A stretch of DNA of 64,000 nucleotides from NCBI RefSeq assembly GCF_001658005.1, contig NZ_CP015988.1:205216-269215 (forward strand). The letters run 5' to 3'. Shown piece after piece: positions 24,098 through 34,025 of the stretch. This DNA comes from Sphingobium sp. EP60837. Its GTDB lineage: Bacteria; Pseudomonadota; Alphaproteobacteria; Sphingomonadales; Sphingomonadaceae. Both the position numbers and the translations under genes were made by a program. Every line of letters starts with the position of its first letter. Position 1 is the first letter of the stretch. The notes below the pieces were generated by a model. That model was not told where the DNA came from and made no database searches. It saw nothing but the letters and a program-made list of their open reading frames with translations.

Positions 24098-26904
24098 AGC
24101 GACTTGCCTCGCTCATCGCCCTGGTGCTGCTCGGCGTCGCCGTGCCCACGCCCGCGCAGATGACCCCACAACAAGCGCGCGAAGAGGGCAAGTCCCTCGG
24201 CAACGCGATGCGGAGCGATGAGGCCTGGGTTCCTAAGAATAACGCCCAAGCCATGATTGTGCCGGGCTACCAGGGGACTGACCTGCCCGAGGCAAATTAT
24301 TTCAGCAATCCCGACAAGCTCGCCAATGACGCCCACGCGCTCAAGGGATCGAGCGAAGCCTATCATATTGCGACCGACGCCAACAAAAGCCGTCCCACCT
24401 TTTCCGGTGACGAGATCAAGGCCGTCACCGCCAATGCATCGGCAATCGAAAATGATCCCTCTACCCAATTGGGCGGCGAAAGCATCAGCGGCGGCAGTGG
24501 CGAGTGCAAGCCCCTGCCCGCGGAAGAAAGCCAGATCTATTACGACGCCACCTGCGACACGGGGTTTGTCGTCAATTCGGTGCCTTCGGAAACCGTCTAT
24601 AGCTGCCCGCCCGGTTGGACGCTGGGCGGCACCACCTGCTCCATGGTCGAGACGCTTCCGGCGAGCGTCAGCTATAGCTGCGACGCAGCTTGGACCTTGA
24701 ATGGCGCGCAATGTGCGCAGACGCAGCCGGCCAATGTGGGCGCCTATAGCTGCCCGGCAGGATGGACGCTCAATGGCAGCAGGTGCAGCCGAACCCTCAG
24801 CGAGAATGCCAATCAAACGGGGTACAGCTGCCCCAACGGCTATAGCCTGGCCGGATCAGTCTGTCAGAGGACCGTCACCACCGGCGCATCGCCGAGCTAC
24901 TCCTGTCCGAGCGGCTATTCGCTTATCGCCACGAGTTGCACGCGCAATTTCAGCTATGCCGCCACCGCGACTCATAGCTGTGAGCCAGGCTGGACCCTAA
25001 ATGGCACCACCTGTTCGCGCCAGCTGACGCAGCCCGCCACGCAAAGCTATTCTTGCCCCACCGGCTACAGCTTGGAAAACGGAACCTGCTCCCAAAGCGC
25101 CAATTATCAGGCGACCGCCACCTATAGCTGCCCCAGCGGCGGAACGGTCCAGGGTAGCCAGTGCGTCACCACCAACACGACTTCGGCCACGCCCACCTAT
25201 GCCTGTCCTTATTATTACTACAACCCAGGCACCATGTTCGGGGGCGGCGGTCCCTATTGCGTGCTGCGCAAGGCGGAATTCGCTGGCAAGAAATGCGCGC
25301 CCACCGGCACTAAACCCGGGAGTATCGAATTCCTGCGCGAGCAGAAAGCGTCGGGCGATACATTTTGTCTTTACAAGCCGCTCACGACCTATACCTGTCC
25401 GAGCGCCGCTTGGAACTTCGATCCCGCCTATAATCAGTGCGTATCGAACGTCGTGCAGAACGGCGTTGTCACCTATACCTGCCCGCAAGGCGGCAGCCTG
25501 CAGGGCACCGCCTGTTACCGCAACGATGTGACCGGAGCCTCGGTCACCTATGTCTGCCCTGCCGATTACGCCTTGTCCGGCCAGACATGCGTCAAATCCG
25601 AATATAAACAGGCTAACGTCCAATATAGCTGTCCGGCCGGCGGGAACGGCTCGGGGACCACTTGCCAAGTCAAAGAGCAAATTGCCGCCTCGGTAAGCTA
25701 TGCCTGCCCTACGGGCTATCACCTCAATGGCACCAGTTGCTCCCGGACCGACACGCTGCCGGGCACCCCGGTCTATGCTTGTCCAACCGGCTATTCGCTG
25801 AGCGGCACGAGTTGCACAAGGACGGAAGACCAGGCAGCGACGCCCATCTATGTCTGCCCGACCGGCTTTGTCCTTTCGGGCTCACAATGCGCAGCGACCG
25901 TCGCTGCGCAGCCCATCTATTATTGTCCCGCCGATTTCACGCTTTCCGGCCAGACATGCTCGCGAACCCAAAGCCAGCCCGCCGCCTCACACCAGCAGTG
26001 CCCTAAGGGCGCGAACAGCAACCCAGACGGCAGCTGCTCTACGCAGGATCCGCAAAATGACTGCGGCGCCCTTCAAGGCAACCCGCAGTGCAGCTGGAAA
26101 TATGATAATTGCCTAGACGAGACCCCGTCCGCCAATGGGTGCAAGATGATGGAGAAGGTCTATCGCTGCCCGGTACCGGGCGCAATGGTGCAGCAGCCCC
26201 CAAAATATGTGTGCGGCGATGATGTCTATTGCATCAACGGAGACTGCGAAGCGATCAGCCGAGAGGCATCGACCGAGTTCAAGGATGTGCTGACGGCGCT
26301 GCACGCGATCGACACGGCGGGCAAGGATTTCGACCCCGATGACATGCATGTGTTTCCCGGGACCCGGGACACCTGCCACAAGCCGATCTTCGGTGTCGTC
26401 AATTGCTGCGCGGGCAAGGTCTCCGGGCTGCTGCCGCTTGGCATCGGCGGAGCAGCGCTTAGCGGCGCGATCAGCGGCAATGTCGCGGCTCTCGCCGGCG
26501 TCGCCACACAATTCCTCACGACCTTCCTCTGCTCGACCGATGAGAAGATGCTCGATGTAAAGGATCGCATGGGCTTTTGCACCTTCGTGGGCAGCTATTG
26601 CTCGAGCAGTGTTCTTGGCGTGTGCAAGACCAAGCGGAAGACCTATTGCTGTTTTGAGAGCAAGCTCTCGCGCATTCTTCAGGAGCAGGGCCGACCGCAG
26701 ATCAACAAGCCGTTCGGCAAGCCCAAATCCGAACAGTGCGAAGGCTTCACGGTCGAAGAATTCTCGCGCCTTGATCTATCGGTGATGGACTTCACCGACG
26801 TCTACTCCGACTTCATGGACGCCGCACGGATGCCTGACGAAGTCGAGACGATGAACGACATTCAACAGAAAATACAGGACTATTATGAACTGCATAGTCA
26901 GTGA
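24094..26904 (+). CDS. traN: mating-pair stabilisation protein TraN with expanded Cys repeats
   Basis: A 936-residue outer-membrane adhesin. A signal peptide of about 21 residues is followed by a TraN N-terminal region. From about residue 165 to 640 there is an array of roughly 16 repeats of about 25 residues with the pattern Y-x-C-P-x-G-[WY]-x-L-x-G-x-x-C. The C-terminal part is rich in Cys and matches TraN (GVVNCCAGKVSGLLPLGI, KTYCCFESKLSRILQEQGRPQI). TraN contacts receptors on the recipient cell. It is over 300 residues longer than F TraN (602), and the excess is the repeat array. It overlaps trbC by 4 bp. Confidence 0.93.
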   Translation: MKRLASLIALVLLGVAVPTPAQMTPQQAREEGKSLGNAMRSDEAWVPKNNAQAMIVPGYQGTDLPEANYFSNPDKLANDAHALKGSSEAYHIATDANKSRPTFSGDEIKAVTANASAIENDPSTQLGGESISGGSGECKPLPAEESQIYYDATCDTGFVVNSVPSETVYSCPPGWTLGGTTCSMVETLPASVSYSCDAAWTLNGAQCAQTQPANVGAYSCPAGWTLNGSRCSRTLSENANQTGYSCPNGYSLAGSVCQRTVTTGASPSYSCPSGYSLIATSCTRNFSYAATATHSCEPGWTLNGTTCSRQLTQPATQSYSCPTGYSLENGTCSQSANYQATATYSCPSGGTVQGSQCVTTNTTSATPTYACPYYYYNPGTMFGGGGPYCVLRKAEFAGKKCAPTGTKPGSIEFLREQKASGDTFCLYKPLTTYTCPSAAWNFDPAYNQCVSNVVQNGVVTYTCPQGGSLQGTACYRNDVTGASVTYVCPADYALSGQTCVKSEYKQANVQYSCPAGGNGSGTTCQVKEQIAASVSYACPTGYHLNGTSCSRTDTLPGTPVYACPTGYSLSGTSCTRTEDQAATPIYVCPTGFVLSGSQCAATVAAQPIYYCPADFTLSGQTCSRTQSQPAASHQQCPKGANSNPDGSCSTQDPQNDCGALQGNPQCSWKYDNCLDETPSANGCKMMEKVYRCPVPGAMVQQPPKYVCGDDVYCINGDCEAISREASTEFKDVLTALHAIDTAGKDFDPDDMHVFPGTRDTCHKPIFGVVNCCAGKVSGLLPLGIGGAALSGAISGNVAALAGVATQFLTTFLCSTDEKMLDVKDRMGFCTFVGSYCSSSVLGVCKTKRKTYCCFESKLSRILQEQGRPQINKPFGKPKSEQCEGFTVEEFSRLDLSVMDFTDVYSDFMDAARMPDEVETMNDIQQKIQDYYELHSQ

Positions 26905-26934
26905 CTTTTGGACATCTGGTCGGGAGAATCACGC

Positions 26935-27744
26935 ATGAAAACCCCGGCAACGCTCTCGATGCTGCTGCTGGCCCTCTCCCCTATCGCAGCGCCGGTGCGC
27001 GCACAGGACGCGGGTGCTCATGGCGACACCCAGCGGCAGGACAATGATTTCTACTGCGGTGAACGCCGGCTCGGCCAGTGGTTCTATTGCAGCAAACCCA
27101 AGGCTCCGGAGAAACAGTCACCGGCAGCGCCACAGGCGAGTGCGGCCGATCGCATGGCAGCGATCACCAGGGAACTGGATGAGCTCAAGGCCAAGGCGAT
27201 CCTCGACCCGACCGAGGACAATGTGATCGCCTATGTCCGCTTTCAGCGTGAGCAGCTGGACCGAGCCTCAACCTTCTCGGACACCTGGCAGCGCGCGCTC
27301 TGGCAGAACCCGGACCTCGACTATACCTTGCAACGCCCGGTCAACACGGTGGGCAAGCGGGCCTGGCTCGACAACCGTAAGGCCGATCGCGATGCGGTGC
27401 TGACCAACCTTGGCCAGCGGTACGGGCTTTTCTATTTCTACGCGCACAGCTGCGGCGCCTGCGACATATTCGCGCCGATCCTGCGTTCGGTCGCGGACAG
27501 CCACCGCATGGCGGTGATGGCTGTATCCATGGACGGCGGACCCAGCCGTGATTTCCCCAACTATGTCGTTGATACCGGGCAGCGGTCCCGCATGGGCGTA
27601 CCGGGCAATGAGACGCCGGCGCTTGTACTGTTCGACACCGCGACCAAGCGCGCCATCCCGGTGGGCTTTGGCATCCTCTCGGGCGACGAGATCATGGACC
27701 GGATCTTCATGCTGACCAACACCAAGGTGGGGAGCGACTTCTGA
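26935..27744 (+). CDS. traF: conjugation protein TraF (thioredoxin-like)
   Basis: A 269-residue periplasmic protein: signal peptide ending near APVRAQ, Cys residues in YCGERRLGQWFYC, and a thioredoxin-fold domain with Cys173-Gly-Ala-Cys176 followed by MGVPGNETPALVLFD. F TraF lacks the CxxC; here it is kept, so redox activity is possible. The ATG at 26935 has a GGGAGA site. Confidence 0.93.
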   Translation: MKTPATLSMLLLALSPIAAPVRAQDAGAHGDTQRQDNDFYCGERRLGQWFYCSKPKAPEKQSPAAPQASAADRMAAITRELDELKAKAILDPTEDNVIAYVRFQREQLDRASTFSDTWQRALWQNPDLDYTLQRPVNTVGKRAWLDNRKADRDAVLTNLGQRYGLFYFYAHSCGACDIFAPILRSVADSHRMAVMAVSMDGGPSRDFPNYVVDTGQRSRMGVPGNETPALVLFDTATKRAIPVGFGILSGDEIMDRIFMLTNTKVGSDF

Positions 27745-29210
27745 TGGCAGAGGGCACCAAGGCCGGCCGGATCGGCCTCTTCCTCAAAGGGGCGGGATCG
27801 GCGGCCGCCATAATAGCTGCCACCCATCTTGCGGTGATTGGCGTCGCCAATGCCAATGTGGCTTCGGAAATGAACAGCTTCTTCAGCGAAGCGGGCGGCG
27901 CGGCTAACGTCACCGGCCCGTCCGCCTTTCAGGGCCAGTCCGCTGGCTATTATTCGCTCGGCAATGTCTGGACCCGCTTTCCGCAAAAAAGCGTGTCACC
28001 CTTCAACCTCCAGCTTCCAAGCGCTCGCGCCGGCTGCGGCGGCATTGATCTTTTTGCTGGCTCTTTCTCCTTCATCAATGCGTCAGAGATCGTGGCGATG
28101 CTCAAGGCGACCGCCAACAATGCACTGGGCTTCGCTTTCAAACTCGCAATCGACTCCGTTTCGCCGGAGATCGGCAAAGTGATGGACGAGTTCAGCCAGA
28201 AGGCGCAGCTCCTCAATCAAATGAACATCTCGAGCTGCGAGACGGCGCAGGCGCTGGTCGGCGGCATCTGGCCGACGATGGACACGACCCGCGCGACCAT
28301 CTGCGAAGCGGTTGGGAACAGCCAAGGCATCTTCTCCGACTGGGCCGCCTCGCGCCAGGGCTGCAACAATGGCGGCAGCCGGGACAGCACGATCGCGGGC
28401 AACAGCGATACCGCGATGAAGGATCAGCTCGTCGGCGAAAACCACAATTACACCTGGGAGGCGCTTAAGAAGTCCGCCAAATTTGGCGCCTTTGACCAGG
28501 ATTTTTCCGAATATGTGATGACGCTGGTAGGCACCATCGTCACCCGCCCGTCTTCGGATTCGAGCGTCGGCGGTAAGGTGGTCATGTTTGGCCCGGCCGA
28601 AGAAGCCGTGGTGACCGCCCTGCTCGATGGCACCGACAATGCGCCAGCGGTCAAGGTACTCAAATGCAATGACAGCGATTGCTATGATGTGGGGGAGACC
28701 AGGCTCTCGGTTCCGGCGTCTTCGGCGCTGCGGCCGCGCATCCGGCGGATGATCAGCGACATGAGCATCAAGGCTCGGACCAACGGCACATTGACCGCGG
28801 CGGAAAAGCAGCTGCTCAACATGGCGACGATCCCGCTCTACAAGATTCTCACCGTGCAGGCCTTTGCGCATAATGCGCTGACCGACGGCGAAATAGAGGC
28901 GCTATCTGAAATTGTAGCGGTCGATATCCTCAATGCCATGCTTGATAATATGCTTGACCGGGTCGAGCAGTCGAAGGTCCATTACCAGACGGCGGACCAG
29001 ACGACCGCCGAGCAGTGGAAGGCGCAGATCGCCGCCACACGGCAGAAGTTCGGGCAGCGCGAGGTGAAGCTCAACAACAAGCTCCAGCTCACCTATCAGG
29101 TGATCAACCGGAGCGTGTTCCTGGAATCGACGCTGCAAAACACGATGTCGCCTGGAATGGCGGCAGCGCTCAATTTCTCGCGTGGGCTGAGCGCCCAGGG
29201 CGTCCGGTAA
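27744..29210 (+). CDS. traH: conjugation protein TraH
   Basis: A 488-residue protein matching TraH: SAGYYSLGNVWTRFPQKSVSPFNLQLPSARAGCGGIDLFAGSFSFIN near the mature N-terminus and a helical C-terminal half. It is needed for F-pilus assembly and acts with TraF, TraU and TraW. Its ATG shares the final base of the traF stop. Confidence 0.95.
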   Translation: MAEGTKAGRIGLFLKGAGSAAAIIAATHLAVIGVANANVASEMNSFFSEAGGAANVTGPSAFQGQSAGYYSLGNVWTRFPQKSVSPFNLQLPSARAGCGGIDLFAGSFSFINASEIVAMLKATANNALGFAFKLAIDSVSPEIGKVMDEFSQKAQLLNQMNISSCETAQALVGGIWPTMDTTRATICEAVGNSQGIFSDWAASRQGCNNGGSRDSTIAGNSDTAMKDQLVGENHNYTWEALKKSAKFGAFDQDFSEYVMTLVGTIVTRPSSDSSVGGKVVMFGPAEEAVVTALLDGTDNAPAVKVLKCNDSDCYDVGETRLSVPASSALRPRIRRMISDMSIKARTNGTLTAAEKQLLNMATIPLYKILTVQAFAHNALTDGEIEALSEIVAVDILNAMLDNMLDRVEQSKVHYQTADQTTAEQWKAQIAATRQKFGQREVKLNNKLQLTYQVINRSVFLESTLQNTMSPGMAAALNFSRGLSAQGVR

Positions 29211-29223
29211 AGAGGCGCGGACC

Positions 29224-31998
29224 ATGCTGGAGGTCTTCACGGTCGGCGGCGGGGAATATCTCGTCAACATCTTCAACGCGGTGTCCGCCTGGACCGGAGG
29301 CGGCGGCTATCGTTCCCTGATCCGCGTGATCATGGTGATGGGCCTCATCTACTCGCTGCTCGTAGTGGCGTTCACGCTCAACTATAAGGCCTGGCTCAAC
29401 TGGTTCCTGCAGGCGACCGCCATCTACCTCTGCCTTATGGTGCCCACGGTCGATATTAAGGTGACCGATCGGGTTAATCCGAGCCTTGCGCCCGCAACGG
29501 TCGCCAACGTGCCCCTGGGGCTTGGGGTGCTGGCGAGCTTCACAACCCAGATCGGCGATTATCTGACCCGCACGGCAGAAACCGTGTTCGTGAGCCCGAG
29601 CGCGCTCAACTATAGCAGCAATGGCCTGATCTACGGCGCCCGTCTGTTCGACGCGACGCGCAATTTCAACATCCGCGATGCCGAGTTTTCTGCCAATCTT
29701 GACTATTATATGAAGCAGTGCGTCTTTGGCGACATCATGCTCTATCAGAAGTCGCTGACGGATCTCGCCAACGCCACCAACCTCTGGGCGGCGATCGCCT
29801 CCGACGCGGAATCCCGGTCGCAGGAATGGCTCGAGAGGAGCGGCGGCACGGTCACACCCTATATCGTGACCTGTAGGCAAGCCTACTCGATGCTGGATGC
29901 GCAATGGACGTCCATCATCGAAGCCAATTCGAAGATCTGGGGACTGGAACTCTATCCCAAGCTCTCCGAAGCGGTGGCGCAGGCCAAGCTCCGCAGTGAT
30001 CTGCCAATCGTCAACCAGGCTTTCACCCAATCAAGCGACGGCTTTGTCGAGACGATGCGGCAAAATACCGCCATTAATGCGTTCATGCAGGCGCGCACCA
30101 ACATGAGCGGCAGCGCGATCGACGCTTTCGCGCAGACGCGTGCGGATATCCAGGCGCGAAACACCTATAACAGCATCGCGCAGCAGGCGATGACATGGGT
30201 GCCGATCCTCAACGTCGTGCTGACGGTTGTTTTCTTCGCCATGTTCCCGGTCATCTTCCCGCTCTTCCTGATGCCACAGACCGGGCTGTCGGCGCTCAAG
30301 GGCTATGCGACGGGGTTCTTTTATCTGGCAGCCTGGGGACCGCTCTATGTCATTCTGCATATGATCTGTATGACGCGAGCCGAAGCTGCCGCCACCGCCG
30401 TTGCCAAGGGCGGCATGACGCTTGGCACCTATGCCGGGATCGGTGCGGTCAACGCGGAAACCGCGACCATCGCCGGGTTCATGCTGATGAGCGTGCCATT
30501 CCTCGCTGCGGGTCTGGCGCGCGGAGCCATGTCGATTGCCGGGCAGTCCATGTCGATGCTGGCGCCGGCGCAAAATGCGGCCGAAGCCGCGGCGCTGGAA
30601 GAAACAACCGGCAACTATGCTTACGGCAATGTAAGCTGGGCCAATCAGACGTCGAACATGCGCCAAAGTGACCAGTGGAACACAGCAGCTTCCTATCAGG
30701 CGGGGAGCGCTGCCTCCAGCTGGCGGCATGACAATGGCGGGATCGTATCGAGCTTCGGCAATGGGCAGGAGGTCATTGATACCTCGCATGCTATCTCCCG
30801 GCTTTCGTTTACTCCGACGGCCAACACCGGCTTTGTGTCGGAGATGCGCGAGCAGGCCCATGAGGCGCATCGGCAGGCCCAGGCATACCGAGCGGCTGCA
30901 AACGACATTCTGACCAGCACCCATACGGACCGCAGCACTTCCAGCTTGTCGTCGGAGCATTCATCCGGGTGGGATACGAGCGTGGGGCGGAGTTCGAACA
31001 CGTCGATCGAGCAGACTGACCGGCGATCGGGCAGCAGTTCGTCGGGTATCGATCAGCGCAGTTCGACTGCACTCGGGCAGTCGGAGAGCCGTGGGCGGGA
31101 TTGGACCACTAATCGCAATGAACAGGTCAGCGGCAGCTTGAGCAGCCAACTTGGCGTGGGAGGCAGAGGCGGTAAGTCGGGGCTTAGTTCGGGCCTAAGT
31201 GGAAGCGTCGCGCTTACTGGGAGCCAGAATGATCTTCTCAGCCAAGGTTTCAAGGAGACGCGGTCTAGCGAGGAGTCCAGCAGTTCGTTCAGTGGCGTCC
31301 GCGATGAGCATTCGACCGGCAACAACGCCTCAATGTCGGATGGAACATACGAAAAGGGCGGGACCTTCGCTCGCGCATCAACAGCCAGTTCATCGTCGCT
31401 AGGCCGCGAAGATGCTCTCTCGCGTGCACGGTCCTATCAGGAATCAGCTGAGAAGCTGGAAGAATTGTCGCAGCAACTTTCTCGCGACGCGAGCTATGCT
31501 GAGACGCACGGGATGCAGCTCAGCGAAAATCTCAGTCAGGAACTGGCGAAGTGGTATCGACAGGAACAGATGAACAATCCGGGTCTAGATGCACCGGAAC
31601 TCTGGGCCACGGAGCTGACCGACCATCAACGCGCGGCACGCGATGGCATGATCAGCCGGTGGATGAGCGATAAGCAGGAAGCCATCCGCGCAGAGGTGCA
31701 GGGGAGCCTTCATGAACCCGAGATTGTTGAGGTGCCGCATCGAAGCACCGGTGGCTTTGACGATGTGCGCAGGAGCTACCATCCCCAAGGTGTCGCCGGG
31801 TTAGCAACGGGACCCGAATTGGGTGACCCCGAAGCGGCCGCCAAAATCATTTCAGAGGGCGAGAAATCCTACGCGAACGACAAGACTGCGGCGTATGCCG
31901 GGCGCGCAGGGCATATCCAAGGGGCCAGCGATCTCGAAAGCAATGTCAATCGGCAGACGGGGCGAGAGTTCTTCCAAAGCCGACCCCCAGACGATTGA
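29224..31998 (+). CDS. traG: mating-pair stabilisation/pilus protein TraG
   Basis: A 924-residue protein. The N-terminal half (to about residue 455) has several transmembrane segments and matches TraG_N; the C-terminal half is Ser/Gln-rich and hydrophilic with likely coiled coils. In F the N-terminal domain is needed for pilus assembly and the C-terminal domain for mating-pair stabilisation and entry-exclusion recognition. Length is close to F TraG (938). It ends the operon; no traS or traT-like gene follows, and cargo begins at once. Confidence 0.95.
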   Translation: MLEVFTVGGGEYLVNIFNAVSAWTGGGGYRSLIRVIMVMGLIYSLLVVAFTLNYKAWLNWFLQATAIYLCLMVPTVDIKVTDRVNPSLAPATVANVPLGLGVLASFTTQIGDYLTRTAETVFVSPSALNYSSNGLIYGARLFDATRNFNIRDAEFSANLDYYMKQCVFGDIMLYQKSLTDLANATNLWAAIASDAESRSQEWLERSGGTVTPYIVTCRQAYSMLDAQWTSIIEANSKIWGLELYPKLSEAVAQAKLRSDLPIVNQAFTQSSDGFVETMRQNTAINAFMQARTNMSGSAIDAFAQTRADIQARNTYNSIAQQAMTWVPILNVVLTVVFFAMFPVIFPLFLMPQTGLSALKGYATGFFYLAAWGPLYVILHMICMTRAEAAATAVAKGGMTLGTYAGIGAVNAETATIAGFMLMSVPFLAAGLARGAMSIAGQSMSMLAPAQNAAEAAALEETTGNYAYGNVSWANQTSNMRQSDQWNTAASYQAGSAASSWRHDNGGIVSSFGNGQEVIDTSHAISRLSFTPTANTGFVSEMREQAHEAHRQAQAYRAAANDILTSTHTDRSTSSLSSEHSSGWDTSVGRSSNTSIEQTDRRSGSSSSGIDQRSSTALGQSESRGRDWTTNRNEQVSGSLSSQLGVGGRGGKSGLSSGLSGSVALTGSQNDLLSQGFKETRSSEESSSSFSGVRDEHSTGNNASMSDGTYEKGGTFARASTASSSSLGREDALSRARSYQESAEKLEELSQQLSRDASYAETHGMQLSENLSQELAKWYRQEQMNNPGLDAPELWATELTDHQRAARDGMISRWMSDKQEAIRAEVQGSLHEPEIVEVPHRSTGGFDDVRRSYHPQGVAGLATGPELGDPEAAAKIISEGEKSYANDKTAAYAGRAGHIQGASDLESNVNRQTGREFFQSRPPDD

Positions 31999-32001
31999 GG
32001 A

Positions 32002-32196
32002 TCACCGGGCGACGTAGAAGTACAGCAGGGCGCCCAAAATCAGCAGCAAGCTTATCCCGTGCCCGATAAGATTACCGACCGTCGCCTCGCTGGCATCATC
32101 AGCATCATATCTATGAGAAAGCTGCGGCTCAGCGTGCCTGATGATCGGCGCACTCAAGGTGTCCTTGGTGATCAGGTATGTTTCAACATCGAGCAT
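32002..32196 (-). CDS. small membrane protein, 64 aa
   Basis: The ATG at 32196 has a perfect GGAGG site 8 nt upstream, so the gene is probably real. The first 43 residues are polar and the C-terminus is one hydrophobic helix ending LYFYVAR. It is convergent with traG, 3 bp from its stop. Function is unknown; entry exclusion could be considered from position, without sequence support. Confidence 0.6.
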   Translation of the reverse strand: MLDVETYLITKDTLSAPIIRHAEPQLSHRYDADDASEATVGNLIGHGISLLLILGALLYFYVAR

Positions 32197-32416
32197 CGCA
32201 CAAACCTCCGAGCGTATCCCAATAGCTCACTTCATGTTTGTTTTCAATGTGCTAGGCGGATCGGGAGCAGTGACAGCGCGACCGTTTCCTGATTGATGAG
32301 ACACCCGAATGGGGATCAGGAGACTGCACGCTCTAGCGCGATGCGGCGAATAGCGCTCTTAATCTCCGCACATTTCGCGGTGTAAGCGAATTGCCATGCG
32401 GCAAATAGGCGCTATA

Positions 32417-32439
32417 TTCACCGCAAAATAAGCGGTGAA
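32417..32439. promoter_or_regulatory. operator-like inverted repeat in front of the fic gene
   Basis: TTCACCGC (32417-32424) faces GCGGTGAA (32432-32439) across a 7-bp AT spacer, ending 3 bp before the fic ATG. A related half-site GCGGTGTAA occurs upstream near 32377, and TTGCC-ATGC-GGCAA lies between. An autoregulatory site is plausible. Confidence 0.6.
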
Positions 32440-32442
32440 AAT

Positions 32443-33549
32443 ATGACATATTTACATGAACGTCCTTCCTGGCCCACGTTCACATGGGCAATTGATCGTC
32501 TTGCGACCAAATTAGGCGCTGTTCGACATCGGCAGGGTCGGTTGGTGGGACATATGAGCGCTCTCGGCTTTGCGATGCGCGAAGAAGCGGTCCTTGCTAC
32601 GCTTACCGAAGATGTTCTCAAATCCAGCGAAATAGAGGGAGAGCGTCTCGATCAGGACCAGGTCCGCTCATCCATCGCGCGTCGACTGGGTATGGACATT
32701 GCCGGCCTGGTGCAGGCGGACCGTCATGTCGATGGTGTGGTGGAGATGATGCTAGACGCCACGCAGAACTATTCGGCGCCCCTAACCGCAGACCGGCTGT
32801 TCGCCTGGCACGCAGCAATGTTTCCCACTGGCAGAAGCGGTATGACCGCTATCACTGTAGGAGCTTGGCGAACTGACGACAAAGGTCCAATGCAGGTCGT
32901 CTCGGGTCCGATTGGCCGGGAACGTGTTCACTATGAAGCGCCAGCAGCCGCTAGGCTAGAGGAGGAAATGGCCCGGTTTGTTCAATGGATAGAATCCGAT
33001 ACGGGTATCGATCCGGTGCTTAAAGCGGGCATTGCGCATTTCTGGTTCGTGACTCTTCATCCATTCGATGATGGAAATGGCCGAATTGCGCGCGCGATCG
33101 CCGACTTGGCGCTCGCCAGGGCTGAACAAACTGCCCAGCGCTTCTACAGCATGTCCGCTCAGATCCGACAGGAACGCAATGTCTATTACGATCTGCTGGA
33201 GGCAACGCAAAAGCGTGACGGCGACCTCACGGACTGGCTGGAATGGTTTCTTGATTGTCTGGGACGTGCTTTCGACGGCGCGGAACAGACATTGTCGGCT
33301 GTCCTGCACAAGGCACGCTTCTGGGAAAAATTTGGGACGACGCCAATCAACGACCGGCAGCGCAACATCATAAAGCGACTGCTCAACGGTTTTGAAGGAA
33401 AGCTGAACTCCTCTAAATGGGCGAAGATCACCAAAGTCTCCGCTGATACCGCGCTCCGGGACATTCAGGACCTTGTCGAAAAGGCTATTCTCGTTCGGGA
33501 TGACGCAGGCGGAAGGAGCACCAGCTATTCTCTTGCCGATATCGAATGA
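32443..33549 (+). CDS. Fic-domain AMP-transferase with DUF4172 N-terminus
   Basis: A 368-residue protein. The N-terminal domain (about residues 8-85) matches DUF4172 and includes the inhibitory motif SSEIEGE at 61-67, whose Glu blocks ATP binding in class II Fic proteins. The Fic core has the catalytic HPFDDGNGR starting at His206. A winged-helix-like C-terminal part (about 290-365) follows. Fic enzymes transfer AMP to target hydroxyls and are kept in check by the Glu of the inhibitory helix. The active site is intact. The target is unknown. Confidence 0.92.
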   Translation: MTYLHERPSWPTFTWAIDRLATKLGAVRHRQGRLVGHMSALGFAMREEAVLATLTEDVLKSSEIEGERLDQDQVRSSIARRLGMDIAGLVQADRHVDGVVEMMLDATQNYSAPLTADRLFAWHAAMFPTGRSGMTAITVGAWRTDDKGPMQVVSGPIGRERVHYEAPAAARLEEEMARFVQWIESDTGIDPVLKAGIAHFWFVTLHPFDDGNGRIARAIADLALARAEQTAQRFYSMSAQIRQERNVYYDLLEATQKRDGDLTDWLEWFLDCLGRAFDGAEQTLSAVLHKARFWEKFGTTPINDRQRNIIKRLLNGFEGKLNSSKWAKITKVSADTALRDIQDLVEKAILVRDDAGGRSTSYSLADIE

Positions 33550-33570
33550 ACTGAAAAGAAGCGACGCTGG

Positions 33571-33915
33571 ATGAGCATCAACTTCTGCGAACGGCCTGGG
33601 CTGGCCGGGAGCGGCCGCTGGCTTGGCGTTCCTCGGCTTCCTCTCCTTTCGGTGAGCAAGCCGGGGATCGAACGCGCACAGCATCTGGCAAGCATCCCGA
33701 TCCTGAGCGTTTCATCAGCGGCTCTCGCGACACATTGGCGAGCATGGACCTGCTCAAGCCTCTCATTGCCTCTTGGCGACCGTGCCACGTTGCGGATCAT
33801 CGACCATGCGGATCATAGCTTCAAGGTCAGTGCAAAAAGCGGCCGCGCTGCCAGCTATGCAGAAGCCGAAACGCTGGATGGGCTGACAGGCTGGATCGGC
33901 CTGAACTTGGGGTAA
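33571..33915 (+). pseudogene. frameshifted remnant of an alpha/beta hydrolase (KANL3/Tex30-like)
   Basis: Three forward frames contain consecutive parts of one alpha/beta-hydrolase C-terminus. GWPGAAAGLAFLGF lies in one frame near 33597-33640. KPGIERAQHLASIPIL is in another. FISGSRDTLASMDLLKPLIAS near 33705-33772 is followed in a different frame by LGDRATLRIIDHADHSFKVSAKSGR. The catalytic His (ADHSF) remains but the N-terminal half with the nucleophile is missing. This is a decayed gene; family identification is from memory. Confidence 0.7.
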
Positions 33916-34025
33916 AACCGGTCAACTGAATCATGGGCGCGTCCATCCAGCTCTCCGGCGGAAAGGCGTAAGGGCTTCGATCATGGTACAAGACGCAGGC
34001 GGCCGCCATTTGCTATTGCACGGGA

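Noticed and set aside
24600..26000. Possible CRISPR array or tandem DNA repeat in traN
   Set aside because: The periodicity is in the protein (Cys repeats of about 25 residues); the DNA units are too diverged and there are no spacers.
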